Part shown: positions 8,209 to 17,630 of the stretch, piece by piece
Layout: each line of letters begins with the position of its first letter
How positions within the stretch are numbered: position 1 is the first letter of the stretch
Source of the DNA: Sphingomonas sp. LT1P40
Lineage (GTDB): Bacteria; Pseudomonadota; Alphaproteobacteria; Sphingomonadales; Sphingomonadaceae
Length of the DNA stretch: 64,000 nucleotides
NCBI RefSeq assembly: GCF_036663835.1
Contig: NZ_JAXOJT010000001.1
Span: forward strand, 744,001-808,000
Direction: 5' to 3'
Notes under the pieces: model-generated
Databases searched by the model: none
Seen by the model: only the letters and a program-made list of their open reading frames with translations
Told to the model about the DNA's origin: nothing
Made by a program: the position numbers and the translations under genes

Positions 8209-9078
8209 TCAGCCCCCGAACTGTTCGCGCAATGCGGTAAGCACCGGTGCCGATGCCTCACGCATGTTCACCGCATCCGGCCCCCATAGCAGCGCCAGCG
8301 TGCGGGTCAGGTCGAAGCCGAGCAGGGCAGGGCTGGCGACACCGGGATGGCGATGCGAAGCGGGGACGACGGTGACGCCAAGCCCGGCGGCGACCATGTC
8401 CAGCGCGCGGTCGTCATTGGTGGTGCGCAATGCGAAGAAAGGGCGGATGCCGCGTGCGGTGAAATAGCGGCTGGTCTGCGACAGCGCCTCGCAATGGCGG
8501 CGCACGATCATCGTCTCGCCCGACAGCGCTTCGCCGGGAATGGCAGCCTCGCCCGCGAGCGGATGTGCGGCGGGGAGCGCCATGACATAGCCCTCGGTTC
8601 TCAAGGGTTCGGGGTCCATTGCACCGGCATCGTCGCGTAGCGAGGTCAGCGCAAGGTCGATCCGTCCGCGCGCCAGATTCTGCGCAAGACCGCGCTCATT
8701 GCCCTCGACCAGCTCGACGCGAGTACCCGGCGCGCTGACTGCCAGTCGTTCGACCAGCCCCGCCAGTTCCGCCGTGGCGATGGTCGCAAGCACGCCAAGC
8801 CGCAGCGTATCGACCAGGACCAGCCCGGCGATCGACGCCTGCGCCAGATTGAACTCCCGCTCGATCCGGCGGGCGTGGACGGCGAGACGCGCGCCCGCCT
8901 CTGTCAGTTCGACCCGCTGGCTGTTGCGGCGGAACAGTTTCGCGCCGGTTTCGCGCTCCAGTCGGGCGATTCCGGCGGACAGGCTGGGCTGCGACACGTT
9001 GACCTGCGCCGCCGCAGCGGTGAACGTACCGCTATCGACGACGGCGAGGAAATAGCGCAGCAATTGGCGGTCTATCAT
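8209..9078 (-). CDS. LysR-family transcriptional regulator
   Basis: A 289-aa protein with an N-terminal winged helix-turn-helix (LLRYFLAVVDSGTFTAAAAQ ... VSQPSLSAGI) and a LysR substrate-binding domain. It is divergent from the isovaleryl-CoA dehydrogenase gene, with 189 bp between the starts that also hold a large palindrome. LysR proteins usually control the divergent gene, so it could regulate leucine degradation, though liu clusters are more often under MerR- or TetR-type control. The effector is unknown. Confidence 0.9.
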   Translation of the reverse strand: MIDRQLLRYFLAVVDSGTFTAAAAQVNVSQPSLSAGIARLERETGAKLFRRNSQRVELTEAGARLAVHARRIEREFNLAQASIAGLVLVDTLRLGVLATIATAELAGLVERLAVSAPGTRVELVEGNERGLAQNLARGRIDLALTSLRDDAGAMDPEPLRTEGYVMALPAAHPLAGEAAIPGEALSGETMIVRRHCEALSQTSRYFTARGIRPFFALRTTNDDRALDMVAAGLGVTVVPASHRHPGVASPALLGFDLTRTLALLWGPDAVNMREASAPVLTALREQFGG

Positions 9079-9164
9079 AGTTTTTGTCTATGCTGTCCCG
9101 CGCGGCGTTTCAATTTTTCTCGGGCGTGATGTGCGGCTAGAAGGTGATGTAACAGTTTAAGATC

Positions 9165-9243
9165 GTCACCCCGGGCTTGACCCGGGGTCCCGCTAACGGC
9201 GACCGGTCGAAGAAGCGGGACCCCGGGTCAAGCCCGGGGTGAC
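9165..9243. repeat. 79-bp dispersed palindrome, copy 2
   Basis: The 30-bp arms (9165-9194 and 9214-9243) are identical to those of copy 1 at 2771-2849. The 19-bp centre is the reverse complement of copy 1 with three differences, and holds CGACCGGTCG where copy 1 has CGAACGTTCG, a paired substitution that keeps the inner palindrome. It ends 24 bp before the ATG of the isovaleryl-CoA dehydrogenase gene, in the LysR-divergent promoter region. Confidence 0.9.
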
Positions 9244-9267
9244 GACGAAAGGTTGTAGGAGAGCCAG

Positions 9268-10425
9268 ATGAGCCTGCCCCAGATGGATTTCGCGCTGGGC
9301 GAAACCGCCGACATGATCCGCGAGACGACCGAGCGCTTCGCGCGCGAGCGGATCGAACCGCTGGCCGCGAAGATCGACGCCGACGACTGGTTTCCGCGCG
9401 AGGAGCTATGGCCGGCGATGGGTGAGCTCGGTCTGCACGGGATCACCGTCAGCGAGGAATATGGCGGCCTTGGCCTCGGCTATCTGGAGCATGTCATTGC
9501 GTGCGAGGAAGTGTCGCGGGCATCGGCGTCGATCGGCCTGTCCTATGGCGCGCATTCCAATCTGTGCGTTAATCAGATCAGCCGCTGGGCCAGCCCTGAG
9601 CAAAAGGCGAAATATCTGCCGAAACTGATCTCCGGCGAGCATGTCGGTTCGCTCGCAATGTCCGAGGCCGGAGCCGGGTCGGACGTCGTCAGCATGAAAC
9701 TGCGCGCTGAGCATAAGGGCGGCCGTTATGTCCTGAACGGCACCAAATTCTGGATCACCAACGCCGCCTATGCCGACACACTGGTGGTATATGCCAAAAC
9801 CGGCGAGGGATCGCGCGGCATCACCACTTTCTTGATCGAAAAGGGCATGCCCGGATTCAGCATCGGTCAGAAGATCGACAAGATGGGGATGCGCGGCAGC
9901 CCGACTGCCGAATTGGTGTTCGATGACTGCGAAGTGCCGGAAGAGAACGTCATGGGGCCGCTGAACGGCGGTGTCGGCGTGCTGATGTCGGGCCTGGATT
10001 ACGAACGCACCGTGCTGGCGGGCATTCAGCTCGGCATCATGCAGGCGTGCCTCGACGTCGTCCTGCCCTATTTGCGTGAGCGCAAGCAGTTCGGGCAGGC
10101 AATCGGCTCGTTCCAGCTAATGCAGGCCAAGGTTGCGGACATATATGTCGCACTCAATTCCGCCCGCGCCTATGTCTATGCCGTCGCCAAGTCGTGCGAC
10201 GCGGGCAGGACGACGCGGTTCGACGCGGCGGGCGCGATCCTGCTTGCGAGCGAGAATGCGTTCCGCGTCGCGGGTGAGGCGGTGCAGGCGCTGGGCGGCG
10301 CGGGCTATACCAAGGACTGGCCGGTCGAACGCTTCCTGCGTGACGCCAAGCTGCTGGACATCGGTGCCGGGACCAATGAAATTCGCCGGATGCTGATCGG
10401 ACGCGAATTGATTGGAGCCGCATGA
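9268..10425 (+). CDS. Isovaleryl-CoA dehydrogenase (acyl-CoA dehydrogenase family)
   Basis: A 385-aa flavoprotein of usual family length. Acyl-CoA dehydrogenase signatures are present: [11 protein letters not shown] for FAD/substrate contact, [17 protein letters not shown], and [20 protein letters not shown] near the C-terminus. Glu246 in [10 protein letters not shown] is at the place of the catalytic base peculiar to isovaleryl-CoA dehydrogenases. It converts isovaleryl-CoA to 3-methylcrotonyl-CoA. AGGAGAG precedes the ATG. The next gene overlaps by 4 nt, and methylcrotonyl-CoA carboxylase genes follow, supporting the leucine pathway (LiuA/Ivd role). Confidence 0.92.
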   Translation: MSLPQMDFALGETADMIRETTERFARERIEPLAAKIDADDWFPREELWPAMGELGLHGITVSEEYGGLGLGYLEHVIACEEVSRASASIGLSYGAHSNLCVNQISRWASPEQKAKYLPKLISGEHVGSLAMSEAGAGSDVVSMKLRAEHKGGRYVLNGTKFWITNAAYADTLVVYAKTGEGSRGITTFLIEKGMPGFSIGQKIDKMGMRGSPTAELVFDDCEVPEENVMGPLNGGVGVLMSGLDYERTVLAGIQLGIMQACLDVVLPYLRERKQFGQAIGSFQLMQAKVADIYVALNSARAYVYAVAKSCDAGRTTRFDAAGAILLASENAFRVAGEAVQALGGAGYTKDWPVERFLRDAKLLDIGAGTNEIRRMLIGRELIGAA

Positions 10426-12038
10426 CTGACGCGATAGTTTCAGACGACGCTGCCCGACGCCAGCGCGGTTTCTTGGGCTTTGTCGAGCGGGCGGGCAACA
10501 TGCTGCCCGAACCGACGATGATCTTCGTCTATCTGATCGTCGCCCTCATGTTGGTGTCGGCGGTCGGCGCATGGCTCGGCTGGTCGGCATCGCTGAGTTA
10601 CACCGGCGAGGAGGCGCCGGAGGGGGCGACGCTGGCCGGGGGCGTGCTGACCTATTCGGCGTCCAGCCTGTTTTCCGAAGCCAATATCGGCAAATTGCTG
10701 ACTCAGATGCCGCGCACGATGGCCGGATTTGCGCCACTCGGCCTGATCCTGGTCATCATGATGGGCGCGGCGGTGGCGGAGCGCAGCGGCATGTTCTCCG
10801 CGCTGATCCGCGCGTCGCTGGGCAATGCGCCGCGTTACATTCTGACGCCCATCGTTGCGGTGATCGGGATGGTGTCGCACCATGCGTCCGACGCGGCCTA
10901 TGTCGTGTTCATCCCGCTCGCCGCGCTGACCTATGCAGCGGCGGGGCGCCATCCGGTGGCGGGGCTGGCGACGGCGTTTGCAGCGGTGTCCGGCGGCTAT
11001 GCGGGCAATATCACGCCGGGGCAGATCGACGTGCTGCTGTTCGGCTTTACGCAGGAAGCGGCGCGGATCGTCGAGCCCGGCTGGACGATGAACCCGGTCG
11101 GTAACTGGTGGTTCATCCTGTCGATCGTGATCGTGTTCACACCGGCCATCTGGTTCATCACCGACAGGGTGGTCGAGCCGCGCCTGGGCAAATGGGGCGG
11201 TGAGGCGGATGATGAGGTCAAGGCCGAACTGGAACGCTCCGAAGTCACAACCGACGAACGGCGCGGTCTGCGTCGCGCTGGCCTTGCGGCGCTGGCGATC
11301 GTCGCGCTCTATGCCGCGTTGACGCTGATCCCCGGCTACTCCCCGCTGCTCAACGAAAGCGCGGAGGGGACGGCGCAGCTGCAACCCTTTTACGGCGCGC
11401 TGATCGCCGGGTTCTTCCTGATGTTCGTCAGCTGCGGCATCGCGTTCGGCACCGCGGCAGGCACGATCAAGGGTGCGGACGACGTCACCCGAATGATGAA
11501 GGAAGGCATCGCCAGCCTCGCCCCCTATATCGTGTTCGTATTCTTCGCCGCGCATTTCGTGGCGATGTTCAACTGGTCGAATGTTGGCCCGATCATCGCG
11601 ATCAATGGGGCGGAGGTGCTGAAGGGGTTCGCGTTGCCCGCACCATTCCTGCTGGTCAGCGTGCTGCTGCTGTCGTCCTTCCTGGACCTGTTCATCGGCT
11701 CGGCCAGCGCCAAGTGGAGCGCGCTCGCGCCGGTCGTGGTGCCGATGTTCATGCTGCTCGGCATCAGCCCGGAAATGACCACGGCGGCGTACCGGATGGG
11801 GGACAGCTACACCAATATCATGACCCCGCTGATGAGCTATTTCCCGCTGATCCTGGTGTTCGCGCGGCGCTGGGACAAGTCGTTCGGGGTGGGGTCGCTG
11901 CTCGCGCTGATGCTGCCCTATGCGCTGACCTTCATGACGCTGGGCATTTCGATGGTGATCGCGTGGGTGACGCTCGACCTGCCATTGGGGCCGGGCGCGC
12001 AGGTGTTCTACACCGCGCCGGGTGCCGTCGTTCCGTGA
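10422..12038 (+). CDS. AbgT-family transporter
   Basis: A 538-aa polytopic inner-membrane protein of the AbgT family (E. coli AbgT imports p-aminobenzoyl-glutamate; Neisseria MtrF and Alcanivorax YdaH export sulfonamides). Family-typical stretches include [34 protein letters not shown] and [20 protein letters not shown]. Its ATG overlaps the stop of the acyl-CoA dehydrogenase gene as ATGA with GGAG just before, so the two are translationally coupled. Pairing with leucine catabolism is unusual and suggests the substrate may be a carboxylic acid or amino-acid conjugate. Confidence 0.9.
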   Translation: MTDAIVSDDAARRQRGFLGFVERAGNMLPEPTMIFVYLIVALMLVSAVGAWLGWSASLSYTGEEAPEGATLAGGVLTYSASSLFSEANIGKLLTQMPRTMAGFAPLGLILVIMMGAAVAERSGMFSALIRASLGNAPRYILTPIVAVIGMVSHHASDAAYVVFIPLAALTYAAAGRHPVAGLATAFAAVSGGYAGNITPGQIDVLLFGFTQEAARIVEPGWTMNPVGNWWFILSIVIVFTPAIWFITDRVVEPRLGKWGGEADDEVKAELERSEVTTDERRGLRRAGLAALAIVALYAALTLIPGYSPLLNESAEGTAQLQPFYGALIAGFFLMFVSCGIAFGTAAGTIKGADDVTRMMKEGIASLAPYIVFVFFAAHFVAMFNWSNVGPIIAINGAEVLKGFALPAPFLLVSVLLLSSFLDLFIGSASAKWSALAPVVVPMFMLLGISPEMTTAAYRMGDSYTNIMTPLMSYFPLILVFARRWDKSFGVGSLLALMLPYALTFMTLGISMVIAWVTLDLPLGPGAQVFYTAPGAVVP

Positions 12039-12039
12039 G

Positions 12040-12378
12040 TCATTTGCCGACGAACAGAAACGCGACCCCCGCCATGATGCATGCGAACGCTGCGGCGTGG
12101 CGCCAGTGCAGCGTCTCGCCTAGCACCGTCACCATGAACACGCCGAACACGATCAGCGCGATTGCCTCCTGCGCGATCTTGAGCTGGCCCGGTGTCCAGC
12201 CCGCAAGAAAACCGACACGGTTGGCAGGGACGGCGAAGCAATATTCGACACCCGCGATCAGCCAGCTGATGAGGATGACGGTCAGGATCGGCTTGTTCAG
12301 CCCACCCTTTGACAGATGCCAGTACCAGGCGAGGGTCATGAAGATGTTGGACGCGATGAGCAGCAGGATCGTCGGCAT
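12040..12378 (-). CDS. DUF486/DMT-like small membrane protein
   Basis: A 112-aa protein with four predicted helices ([20 protein letters not shown] ... VAFLFVGK), matching the DUF486 family, which looks like half of a drug/metabolite transporter and probably works as a dimer. The ATG at 12378 is preceded by AAGGGAAA. It is encoded opposite to the surrounding liu-type genes, ends 1 bp after the AbgT stop, and begins 48 bp from the methylcrotonyl-CoA carboxylase start. No substrate can be assigned. Confidence 0.85.
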   Translation of the reverse strand: MPTILLLIASNIFMTLAWYWHLSKGGLNKPILTVILISWLIAGVEYCFAVPANRVGFLAGWTPGQLKIAQEAIALIVFGVFMVTVLGETLHWRHAAAFACIMAGVAFLFVGK

Positions 12379-12426
12379 GGTTTTCCCTTTTCGCAATCTG
12401 TGCGCGAGCGGGGCGGGAGTGACAAG

Positions 12427-14028
12427 ATGAGCGGGCCGGTATTGAAATCCACGTTGTCGGCTGAGGACGAGACGTTTCGCGCCAATGCCGCGCATAATCG
12501 CGCGCTGGTGGAGCGCTTGCACGCCGATGTTGCGCGCACCGCGCTGGGTGGGAACGAGAAGTCGCGGGAGCGGCACACGTCGCGCGGCAAATTGCTGCCA
12601 CGGGAGCGCGTCGAGCGGCTGCTGGACACCGGCGCGCCGTTTCTTGAGATCGGCCAGCTTGCCGCCAACGGCATGTATGACGACGAAGTGCCCGGCGCTG
12701 GCCTGATCGCCGGAATCGGGCGCGTGTCGGGGCGGCAGGTGATGATCCTGAGCAACGATGCGACGGTCAAGGGCGGCACCTATTACCCCGCCACGATCAA
12801 GAAGCATCTACGCGCGCAGGAGATTGCCGAGGCCAACCGGCTGCCGTGCATCTATCTGGTCGACAGCGGAGGCGCGAACCTGCCCAATCAGGCCGATGTG
12901 TTCCCCGACCGCGACCATTTCGGGCGGATTTTCTTCAACCAAGCGAATATGAGCGCCAAGGGCATCCCACAGATTGCGTGCGTGATGGGCAGCTGCACGG
13001 CGGGCGGTGCCTATGTCCCGGCGATGAGCGACGAGAGCATCATCGTGCGCAATCAGGGGACGATTTTCCTCGCCGGGCCACCGCTGGTGAAGGCCGCGAC
13101 AGGCGAGGAGATCAGCGCCGAGGATCTGGGCGGCGGCGACCTGCACGGGCGCAAGTCCGGCGTGGTCGATCATGTCGCGGAGAATGACGCGCACGCGCTG
13201 ACGATCGTGCGCGATATCGTCTCGACCTTGCCGCGTGACCGCACGCCGGACGTTGCGGTCCTCGATCCGCGCCCGCCGAAGTTCGACGCCGAGGAACTAT
13301 ACGGCGTGGTGCCGAGCGATGTGCGCGCGCCCTATGACGTGCATGAAGTGATCGCGCGGCTGGTCGATGGCAGCGAGTTTCACGAGTTCAAGGCGCTGTA
13401 CGGCACGACGCTGGTCTGCGGCTTCGCGCATATCTGGGGGATGCCGGTCGCGATACTGGCGAACAATGGCGTGTTGTTCAGCGAGTCCGCGGTCAAGGGC
13501 GCGCACTTCATCGAACTGGCGTGCCAGCGGCGCATTCCGTTGCTGTTCCTCCAGAACATTTCCGGCTTCATGGTCGGCGGCAAATATGAGGCGGAGGGCA
13601 TCGCCAAGCATGGCGCGAAGCTGGTGACGGCGGTGGCGACGGCGAGTGTGCCGAAGGTCACGGTGCTGATCGGCGGATCGTTCGGCGCGGGCAATTACGG
13701 GATGTGCGGGCGGGCTTACTCGCCGCGGTTTTTGTTTTCATGGCCGAACTCGCGGATCAGCGTGATGGGCGGGGAGCAGGCGGCATCGGTGCTGGCGACG
13801 GTCCATCGCGACGCCGCGACCTGGACGGCGGAAGAGGCCGAGGCGTTCAAGGCGCCGATCCGGCAAAAGTACGAGGATGAGGGCAATCCGTGGTTCGCGA
13901 CCGCGCGGCTGTGGGACGACGGGATCATCGACCCGGCGCAGACGCGCGACGTGCTGGGGCTGGCGTTCGCGGCGTGTTTGAATGCGCCGGTGGAGGAGGG
14001 GGCACGCTTTGGCGTGTTCCGGATGTGA
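12427..14028 (+). CDS. Methylcrotonyl-CoA carboxylase beta subunit (carboxyltransferase)
   Basis: A 533-aa carboxyltransferase. It shows the N-terminal [18 protein letters not shown], the acyl-CoA-site stretch [19 protein letters not shown] and the [20 protein letters not shown] region typical of the 3-methylcrotonyl-CoA enzyme rather than propionyl-CoA carboxylase. It transfers CO2 from biotin to 3-methylcrotonyl-CoA. The ATG at 12427 is chosen because the protein begins in the usual way (MSGPVLKS) and GGGAG lies about 9 nt upstream. The stop overlaps the start of the small ORF that separates it from the alpha subunit. Confidence 0.93.
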   Translation: MSGPVLKSTLSAEDETFRANAAHNRALVERLHADVARTALGGNEKSRERHTSRGKLLPRERVERLLDTGAPFLEIGQLAANGMYDDEVPGAGLIAGIGRVSGRQVMILSNDATVKGGTYYPATIKKHLRAQEIAEANRLPCIYLVDSGGANLPNQADVFPDRDHFGRIFFNQANMSAKGIPQIACVMGSCTAGGAYVPAMSDESIIVRNQGTIFLAGPPLVKAATGEEISAEDLGGGDLHGRKSGVVDHVAENDAHALTIVRDIVSTLPRDRTPDVAVLDPRPPKFDAEELYGVVPSDVRAPYDVHEVIARLVDGSEFHEFKALYGTTLVCGFAHIWGMPVAILANNGVLFSESAVKGAHFIELACQRRIPLLFLQNISGFMVGGKYEAEGIAKHGAKLVTAVATASVPKVTVLIGGSFGAGNYGMCGRAYSPRFLFSWPNSRISVMGGEQAASVLATVHRDAATWTAEEAEAFKAPIRQKYEDEGNPWFATARLWDDGIIDPAQTRDVLGLAFAACLNAPVEEGARFGVFRM

Positions 14029-14285
14029 TGATGACCGGAACCCTTTCAATCGAGACTGAGCGTGAGCGCCACATGCTGTTCGCGTTGGCGTCAATGGCTA
14101 GCCAGTATCTCGAAAACCATGAGACAGGCGTTCTCGATAATTTGTGCATGGGGGCAGGTGAGGAAGCTTTCAAAGTTCTCGCGGCCTTTGGCTTGATTGA
14201 TGCAGAGGCGCGTTTCGCGAGTTGGACTGAAGCAGGCGAGAAGTTGCTCGATTTACGGCTGAATCAAAAGGCGTTTCCAGCATGA
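14028..14285 (+). CDS. Unknown 85-aa protein between carboxylase beta and alpha genes
   Basis: An 85-aa acidic, helical protein ([20 protein letters not shown]...) with no membrane segment. I do not recognise a family; the middle (EEAFKVLAAFGLIDAEARFA) reads like a small helical or winged-helix unit. Its ATG overlaps the upstream stop (ATGTGATG), and its own stop overlaps the carboxylase alpha start as ATGA. This two-sided coupling argues for a real gene with stoichiometric expression with the carboxylase. An assembly or regulatory role is only a guess. Confidence 0.75.
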   Translation: MMTGTLSIETERERHMLFALASMASQYLENHETGVLDNLCMGAGEEAFKVLAAFGLIDAEARFASWTEAGEKLLDLRLNQKAFPA

Positions 14286-16213
14286 TAACCTCCCTCCTCA
14301 TCGCCAATCGCGGCGAGATCGCGTGCCGGATCATCCGTACCGCGCGGCAACTCGGCATCCGCACCGTTGCGGTCTATTCCGAGGCCGACGCCAAGGCGCT
14401 CCACGTCTGCCAAGCCGATCAGGCCGTGCATATCGGCGGGTCGCAGGTGCGGGACTCCTATCTGGTCGGGGCGCGGATCATTGCCGCTGCGCTGGAGACC
14501 GGGGCGGAAGCCATCCATCCCGGCTATGGGTTCCTGTCGGAGAACGCCGAGTTTGCCGAGGCGGTGATCGCCGCCGGGCTGATCTGGGTCGGGCCGAACC
14601 CGGACAGCATCCGCGCGATGGGGCTGAAGGATGCGGCCAAGCAGTTGATGATGGACGCCGCCGTGCCAGTGACGCCGGGCTATCTGGGCGAGGATCAGGC
14701 ACCGGAGCGGTTGCAGGCGGAGGCCGACGCGATCGGCTATCCCGTCCTCATCAAGGCGGTCGCGGGCGGCGGGGGCAAAGGGATGCGGCGTGTGGATGAC
14801 GCCGCCGATTTCCTCGACGCGCTGGGATCGTGCCAGCGTGAGGCAACCTCGTCGTTCGGCAATGCGCAGGTGCTGATCGAGAAATACATCCTGTCGCCAC
14901 GCCATATCGAGGTGCAGATTTTCGGCGATACGCATGGCAACGTGGTTCACTTGTTCGAGCGCGACTGTTCGATGCAGCGGCGGCACCAGAAGGTGATCGA
15001 GGAAGCACCCGCACCCGGCATGACCGACGCGGCGCGCGCGGCCGTGTGCGATGCGGCGGTGAAGGCGGCGCGCGCGGTCAATTATGTCGGGGCGGGGACG
15101 GTCGAGTTCATCGCCGATGCCAGCGCGGGCCTGCACGGCGACCGCATCTGGTTCATGGAAATGAACACGCGGCTTCAGGTCGAGCATCCGGTGACCGAGG
15201 AAATCACTGGCGTCGATCTGGTTGAGTGGCAGCTGCGCGTGGCGTCAGGCGAAGCATTGCCGTTGCGGCAGGACGAAATCGCGATCAATGGTTGGGCGAT
15301 GGAAGCGCGGCTCTATGCCGAAGACCCGGCAAAGGGATTTTTGCCAAGCACGGGGCGGCTCGATTATTTCAAGCTGCCACAGCTTCGTCGCACGAAGCGT
15401 TGCCGGATCGAGACGGGCGTGCAGCAGGGCGACACCATTTCACCCTTTTACGACCCGATGATCGCCAAGCTTGTGACTCATGCGGCGACGCGGGAGGAGG
15501 CGATTGCAAATCTGCGTGACATGACCGAGCGCACGGATTGCTGGCCCGTAAAAACCAATGCGGGCTTCCTTAATCTGCTGTTGTGGGATGAGAATTTCGA
15601 GGCTGGCGTGCTCGACACCGGCCTGATCGCGCGCGAGGGCGATGCGCTTATTCCTGACGCGGAGCCGTCCGAGGCCGTGCTTCAGGCGGTGGCGCATCTA
15701 GCCGTCGATAATTCGCTGGGTGGTCGTGCGGGCGACATCCGCGAAACGTGGCTTGCGACGGACAAGGGGCCGTGGGGCAATCGCGGCTTTCGTCTGAACC
15801 GTGACAAGGCACCCGCCATCGTCCGGCTGAATGATGGCGGGGCGGATTACGAAGTCTTGTTCGCCGATCGCTCGATAGATGATTGTCCGTGGGTGGAACA
15901 GATCGACGCAGGGTGGGTCGTCACCGAAGATGGCGTCACCCGCGTTTTTAACGAGGCGCGCGGTGGGGGCGGTGAAGGCTTTGTCGCGGGCGACGGGACG
16001 ATCCTGTCGCCGATGCCGGGGCGGATTGTGTCGGTCGAAGTGGTCGAGGGTCAGGCTGTGACGGCGGGTCAGCGGCTGCTGGTGCTGGAGGCGATGAAGA
16101 TGGAGCAGGCGCTGGTCGCGCCGTTCGACGGGGTGGTCGAGGTGCTGACGGCGGTGGCTGGCGCGCAGGTGCAGGTCGATACGCTGCTGGTGACGGTGGC
16201 GAAGGAGGCATAG
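14282..16213 (+). CDS. Methylcrotonyl-CoA carboxylase alpha subunit (biotin carboxylase + BCCP)
   Basis: A 643-aa biotin-dependent subunit. The biotin carboxylase domain starts at the N-terminus (LLIANRGEIACRIIRTA) and contains the ATP-grasp glycine loop AVAGGGGKGMR and the active-site segment EMNTRLQVEHPVTE. The C-terminal biotinyl domain has EAMKMEQ with K606 as the biotin attachment site. It carboxylates biotin with bicarbonate and ATP and partners with the beta subunit upstream. It is the last catabolic gene visible; the hydratase and HMG-CoA lyase of the pathway are not in this window. Confidence 0.94.
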   Translation: MITSLLIANRGEIACRIIRTARQLGIRTVAVYSEADAKALHVCQADQAVHIGGSQVRDSYLVGARIIAAALETGAEAIHPGYGFLSENAEFAEAVIAAGLIWVGPNPDSIRAMGLKDAAKQLMMDAAVPVTPGYLGEDQAPERLQAEADAIGYPVLIKAVAGGGGKGMRRVDDAADFLDALGSCQREATSSFGNAQVLIEKYILSPRHIEVQIFGDTHGNVVHLFERDCSMQRRHQKVIEEAPAPGMTDAARAAVCDAAVKAARAVNYVGAGTVEFIADASAGLHGDRIWFMEMNTRLQVEHPVTEEITGVDLVEWQLRVASGEALPLRQDEIAINGWAMEARLYAEDPAKGFLPSTGRLDYFKLPQLRRTKRCRIETGVQQGDTISPFYDPMIAKLVTHAATREEAIANLRDMTERTDCWPVKTNAGFLNLLLWDENFEAGVLDTGLIAREGDALIPDAEPSEAVLQAVAHLAVDNSLGGRAGDIRETWLATDKGPWGNRGFRLNRDKAPAIVRLNDGGADYEVLFADRSIDDCPWVEQIDAGWVVTEDGVTRVFNEARGGGGEGFVAGDGTILSPMPGRIVSVEVVEGQAVTAGQRLLVLEAMKMEQALVAPFDGVVEVLTAVAGAQVQVDTLLVTVAKEA

Positions 16214-16217
16214 TCCG

Positions 16218-16568
16218 ATGGTTGCCGATCACGACGCCTATATCGCCGAGGCACCCGAGGCGCTCCGCCCGTTGCTGATGCGATTGCGCGCCCAACTCGC
16301 TGATGCCATGCCCGACGCCGAAGAAATCATCGCCTACAAGATGCCGGGGTTCAGGATCGAAAAAGCGATCGTCGCGGGTTATGCGGCGTTCAGCAAGCAA
16401 TGCGGGCTTTACGTTCATCCTTCCGCGATCGCGTCGCATGCCGGTGAGATTGCCGCGGCGGGGCTTAAAGCGACCGCGACGGGCGTGACCTTTTCGCCAG
16501 GCCAGCCCATCTCCGACGACCTCGTCCGCAAACTGGCGCTGGCGTCCCGGCAAGCCCACAAGCTCTGA
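16218..16568 (+). CDS. DUF1801 family protein
   Basis: A 116-aa protein of the DUF1801 (YdhG-like) family, recognised by the pattern EIIAYKMPGFRIEKAIVAGYAAFSKQ and CGLYVHPS. Some relatives, such as B. subtilis Fra, have been described as frataxin-like iron chaperones, but the function of this subfamily is not settled. GGAGG at the very end of the carboxylase alpha gene serves as its ribosome binding site, so it is likely co-transcribed. No metal-binding cluster is obvious. Confidence 0.85.
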   Translation: MVADHDAYIAEAPEALRPLLMRLRAQLADAMPDAEEIIAYKMPGFRIEKAIVAGYAAFSKQCGLYVHPSAIASHAGEIAAAGLKATATGVTFSPGQPISDDLVRKLALASRQAHKL

Positions 16569-16578
16569 GCCGCGCGGG

Positions 16579-17340
16579 TTACTCCCGCCAGCTCTTGTCG
16601 GTCCGGTCCACCAGCCGCACCATCGCCGCGAAGTCCGCCGCGCCCGGTCCGCCCGGCACCTGCGCCATGTGCAGGTCGCGCTGATGCACGGCAACGACCT
16701 CGTCCGGCACCGTCAATGGCGCTCCCATGCTGGCGGTGGCGATCTGAATCTCGCATGCGCGTTGCAGCGCCCAATGCTTGACGAACGCCTCCGGCACCGT
16801 CCGCCCCATCACCAAAATGCCGTGGTTGCGCAGCAGCATCATGCGCTTGTCGCCCAGATTGGCGAGCAGCCGTTCGCCCTCTTCGTCGCGCACCGTCACA
16901 CCCTCGAAATCATGATAGGCGAGCTGGCCGATGAAGTTGCATGCATAGAAATTGACCGGGCGTAGCCCCCCTTCGACGCTGCTCACCGCCATGCCCGCCG
17001 TGGTGTGCGTGTGTGCGATGCAGTGCGCGTCGGGGAGGTGCCGGTGGAACAGCGCGTGCTGGACGAACCCGGCGCGGTTGACGGGGTAGGGGCTGTCGTC
17101 GAGCTTGTTGCCGTCGATGTCGATCTTGACCAGGTTCGACGCCTTCACCTCGCTGAAGTGAAGCCCGAACGGGTTAATCAGGAACGCGCCCTCCTCGCCC
17201 GGAATCTTCAGCGTGATGTGGTTATAGATCATCTCCGACCAGCCGAGATGATCGAACACGCGGTAACAGGCGGCGAGCTGCTGGCGCGCCTCCCACTCCG
17301 CTTCGGAAATGCGCGGTTTGTCGGCGATCGCGGTGGCCAT
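16579..17340 (-). CDS. Class II aldolase/adducin family protein
   Basis: A 253-aa protein with the class II aldolase/adducin fold. The zinc-binding histidines are visible in YNHITLKIPG, AHCIAHTHTTAGMA and LLRNHGILVMG. Family members include fuculose-phosphate aldolase, but this longer subgroup is usually annotated only as a family member and the substrate is unknown. The ATG at 17340 has GGAGAGGG directly upstream, better than the ATG 12 nt earlier. It converges on the DUF1801 gene and diverges from the riboswitch-controlled gene. Confidence 0.85.
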   Translation of the reverse strand: MATAIADKPRISEAEWEARQQLAACYRVFDHLGWSEMIYNHITLKIPGEEGAFLINPFGLHFSEVKASNLVKIDIDGNKLDDSPYPVNRAGFVQHALFHRHLPDAHCIAHTHTTAGMAVSSVEGGLRPVNFYACNFIGQLAYHDFEGVTVRDEEGERLLANLGDKRMMLLRNHGILVMGRTVPEAFVKHWALQRACEIQIATASMGAPLTVPDEVVAVHQRDLHMAQVPGGPGAADFAAMVRLVDRTDKSWRE

Positions 17341-17434
17341 GACCCTCTCCATCTGTCGTTTTTTCGATCATGCCACGGGCCGCAGGCGTAACGCAACTTG
17401 CGCTGCAGCTGCGAAGTCGTTACGCGCCGCGACA

Positions 17435-17563
17435 GTCATCTGGGGAGTAGCCAGCTGTCGCCCCCTCGTCTTCGGATCGAGCGCGACGGGCCTTCGCGTC
17501 AACATGCTTGGTCGAGAGATCATGGTGCGAAGGGGATGGGAAACCATCCGGGCGAGACCAATG
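17435..17563 (+). ncRNA. yybP-ykoY-type manganese riboswitch
   Basis: The leader contains the hallmark CTGGGGAGTAGCC at 17439-17452, then a variable stem, the second conserved segment CGTCAACATGCTT near 17496-17508, and the closing GCGAGACCA at 17552-17560. These correspond to the L1 and L3 contacts of the Mn2+-sensing yybP-ykoY family seen upstream of E. coli mntP and alx. The gene downstream is a TMEM165/GDT1-type transporter, a classic target of this riboswitch. I could not run a covariance model. Confidence 0.85.
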
Positions 17564-17582
17564 GCGCCATGCTTTCCGCCCC

Positions 17583-17630
17583 GGCCGGGCGGGGGAGTGT
17601 GGCGTTATTGGAACGCTCGCACGCCCGGCC
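17583..17630 (+). promoter_or_regulatory. Hairpin between riboswitch and ribosome binding site
   Basis: GCCGGGCG (17584-17591) pairs with CGCCCGGC (17622-17629), with further inner pairing GTG/CAC and GCG/CGC. It ends just before GGAG at 17632-17635, the likely ribosome binding site. It may form part of the expression platform; there is no T-run, so translational control is more likely than termination. Confidence 0.5.

Noticed and set aside
10440..11555. 371-codon minus-strand frame opposite the AbgT gene
   Set aside because: It is Arg/His/Gln-rich and motif-free, while the plus strand has AbgT signatures and translational coupling.
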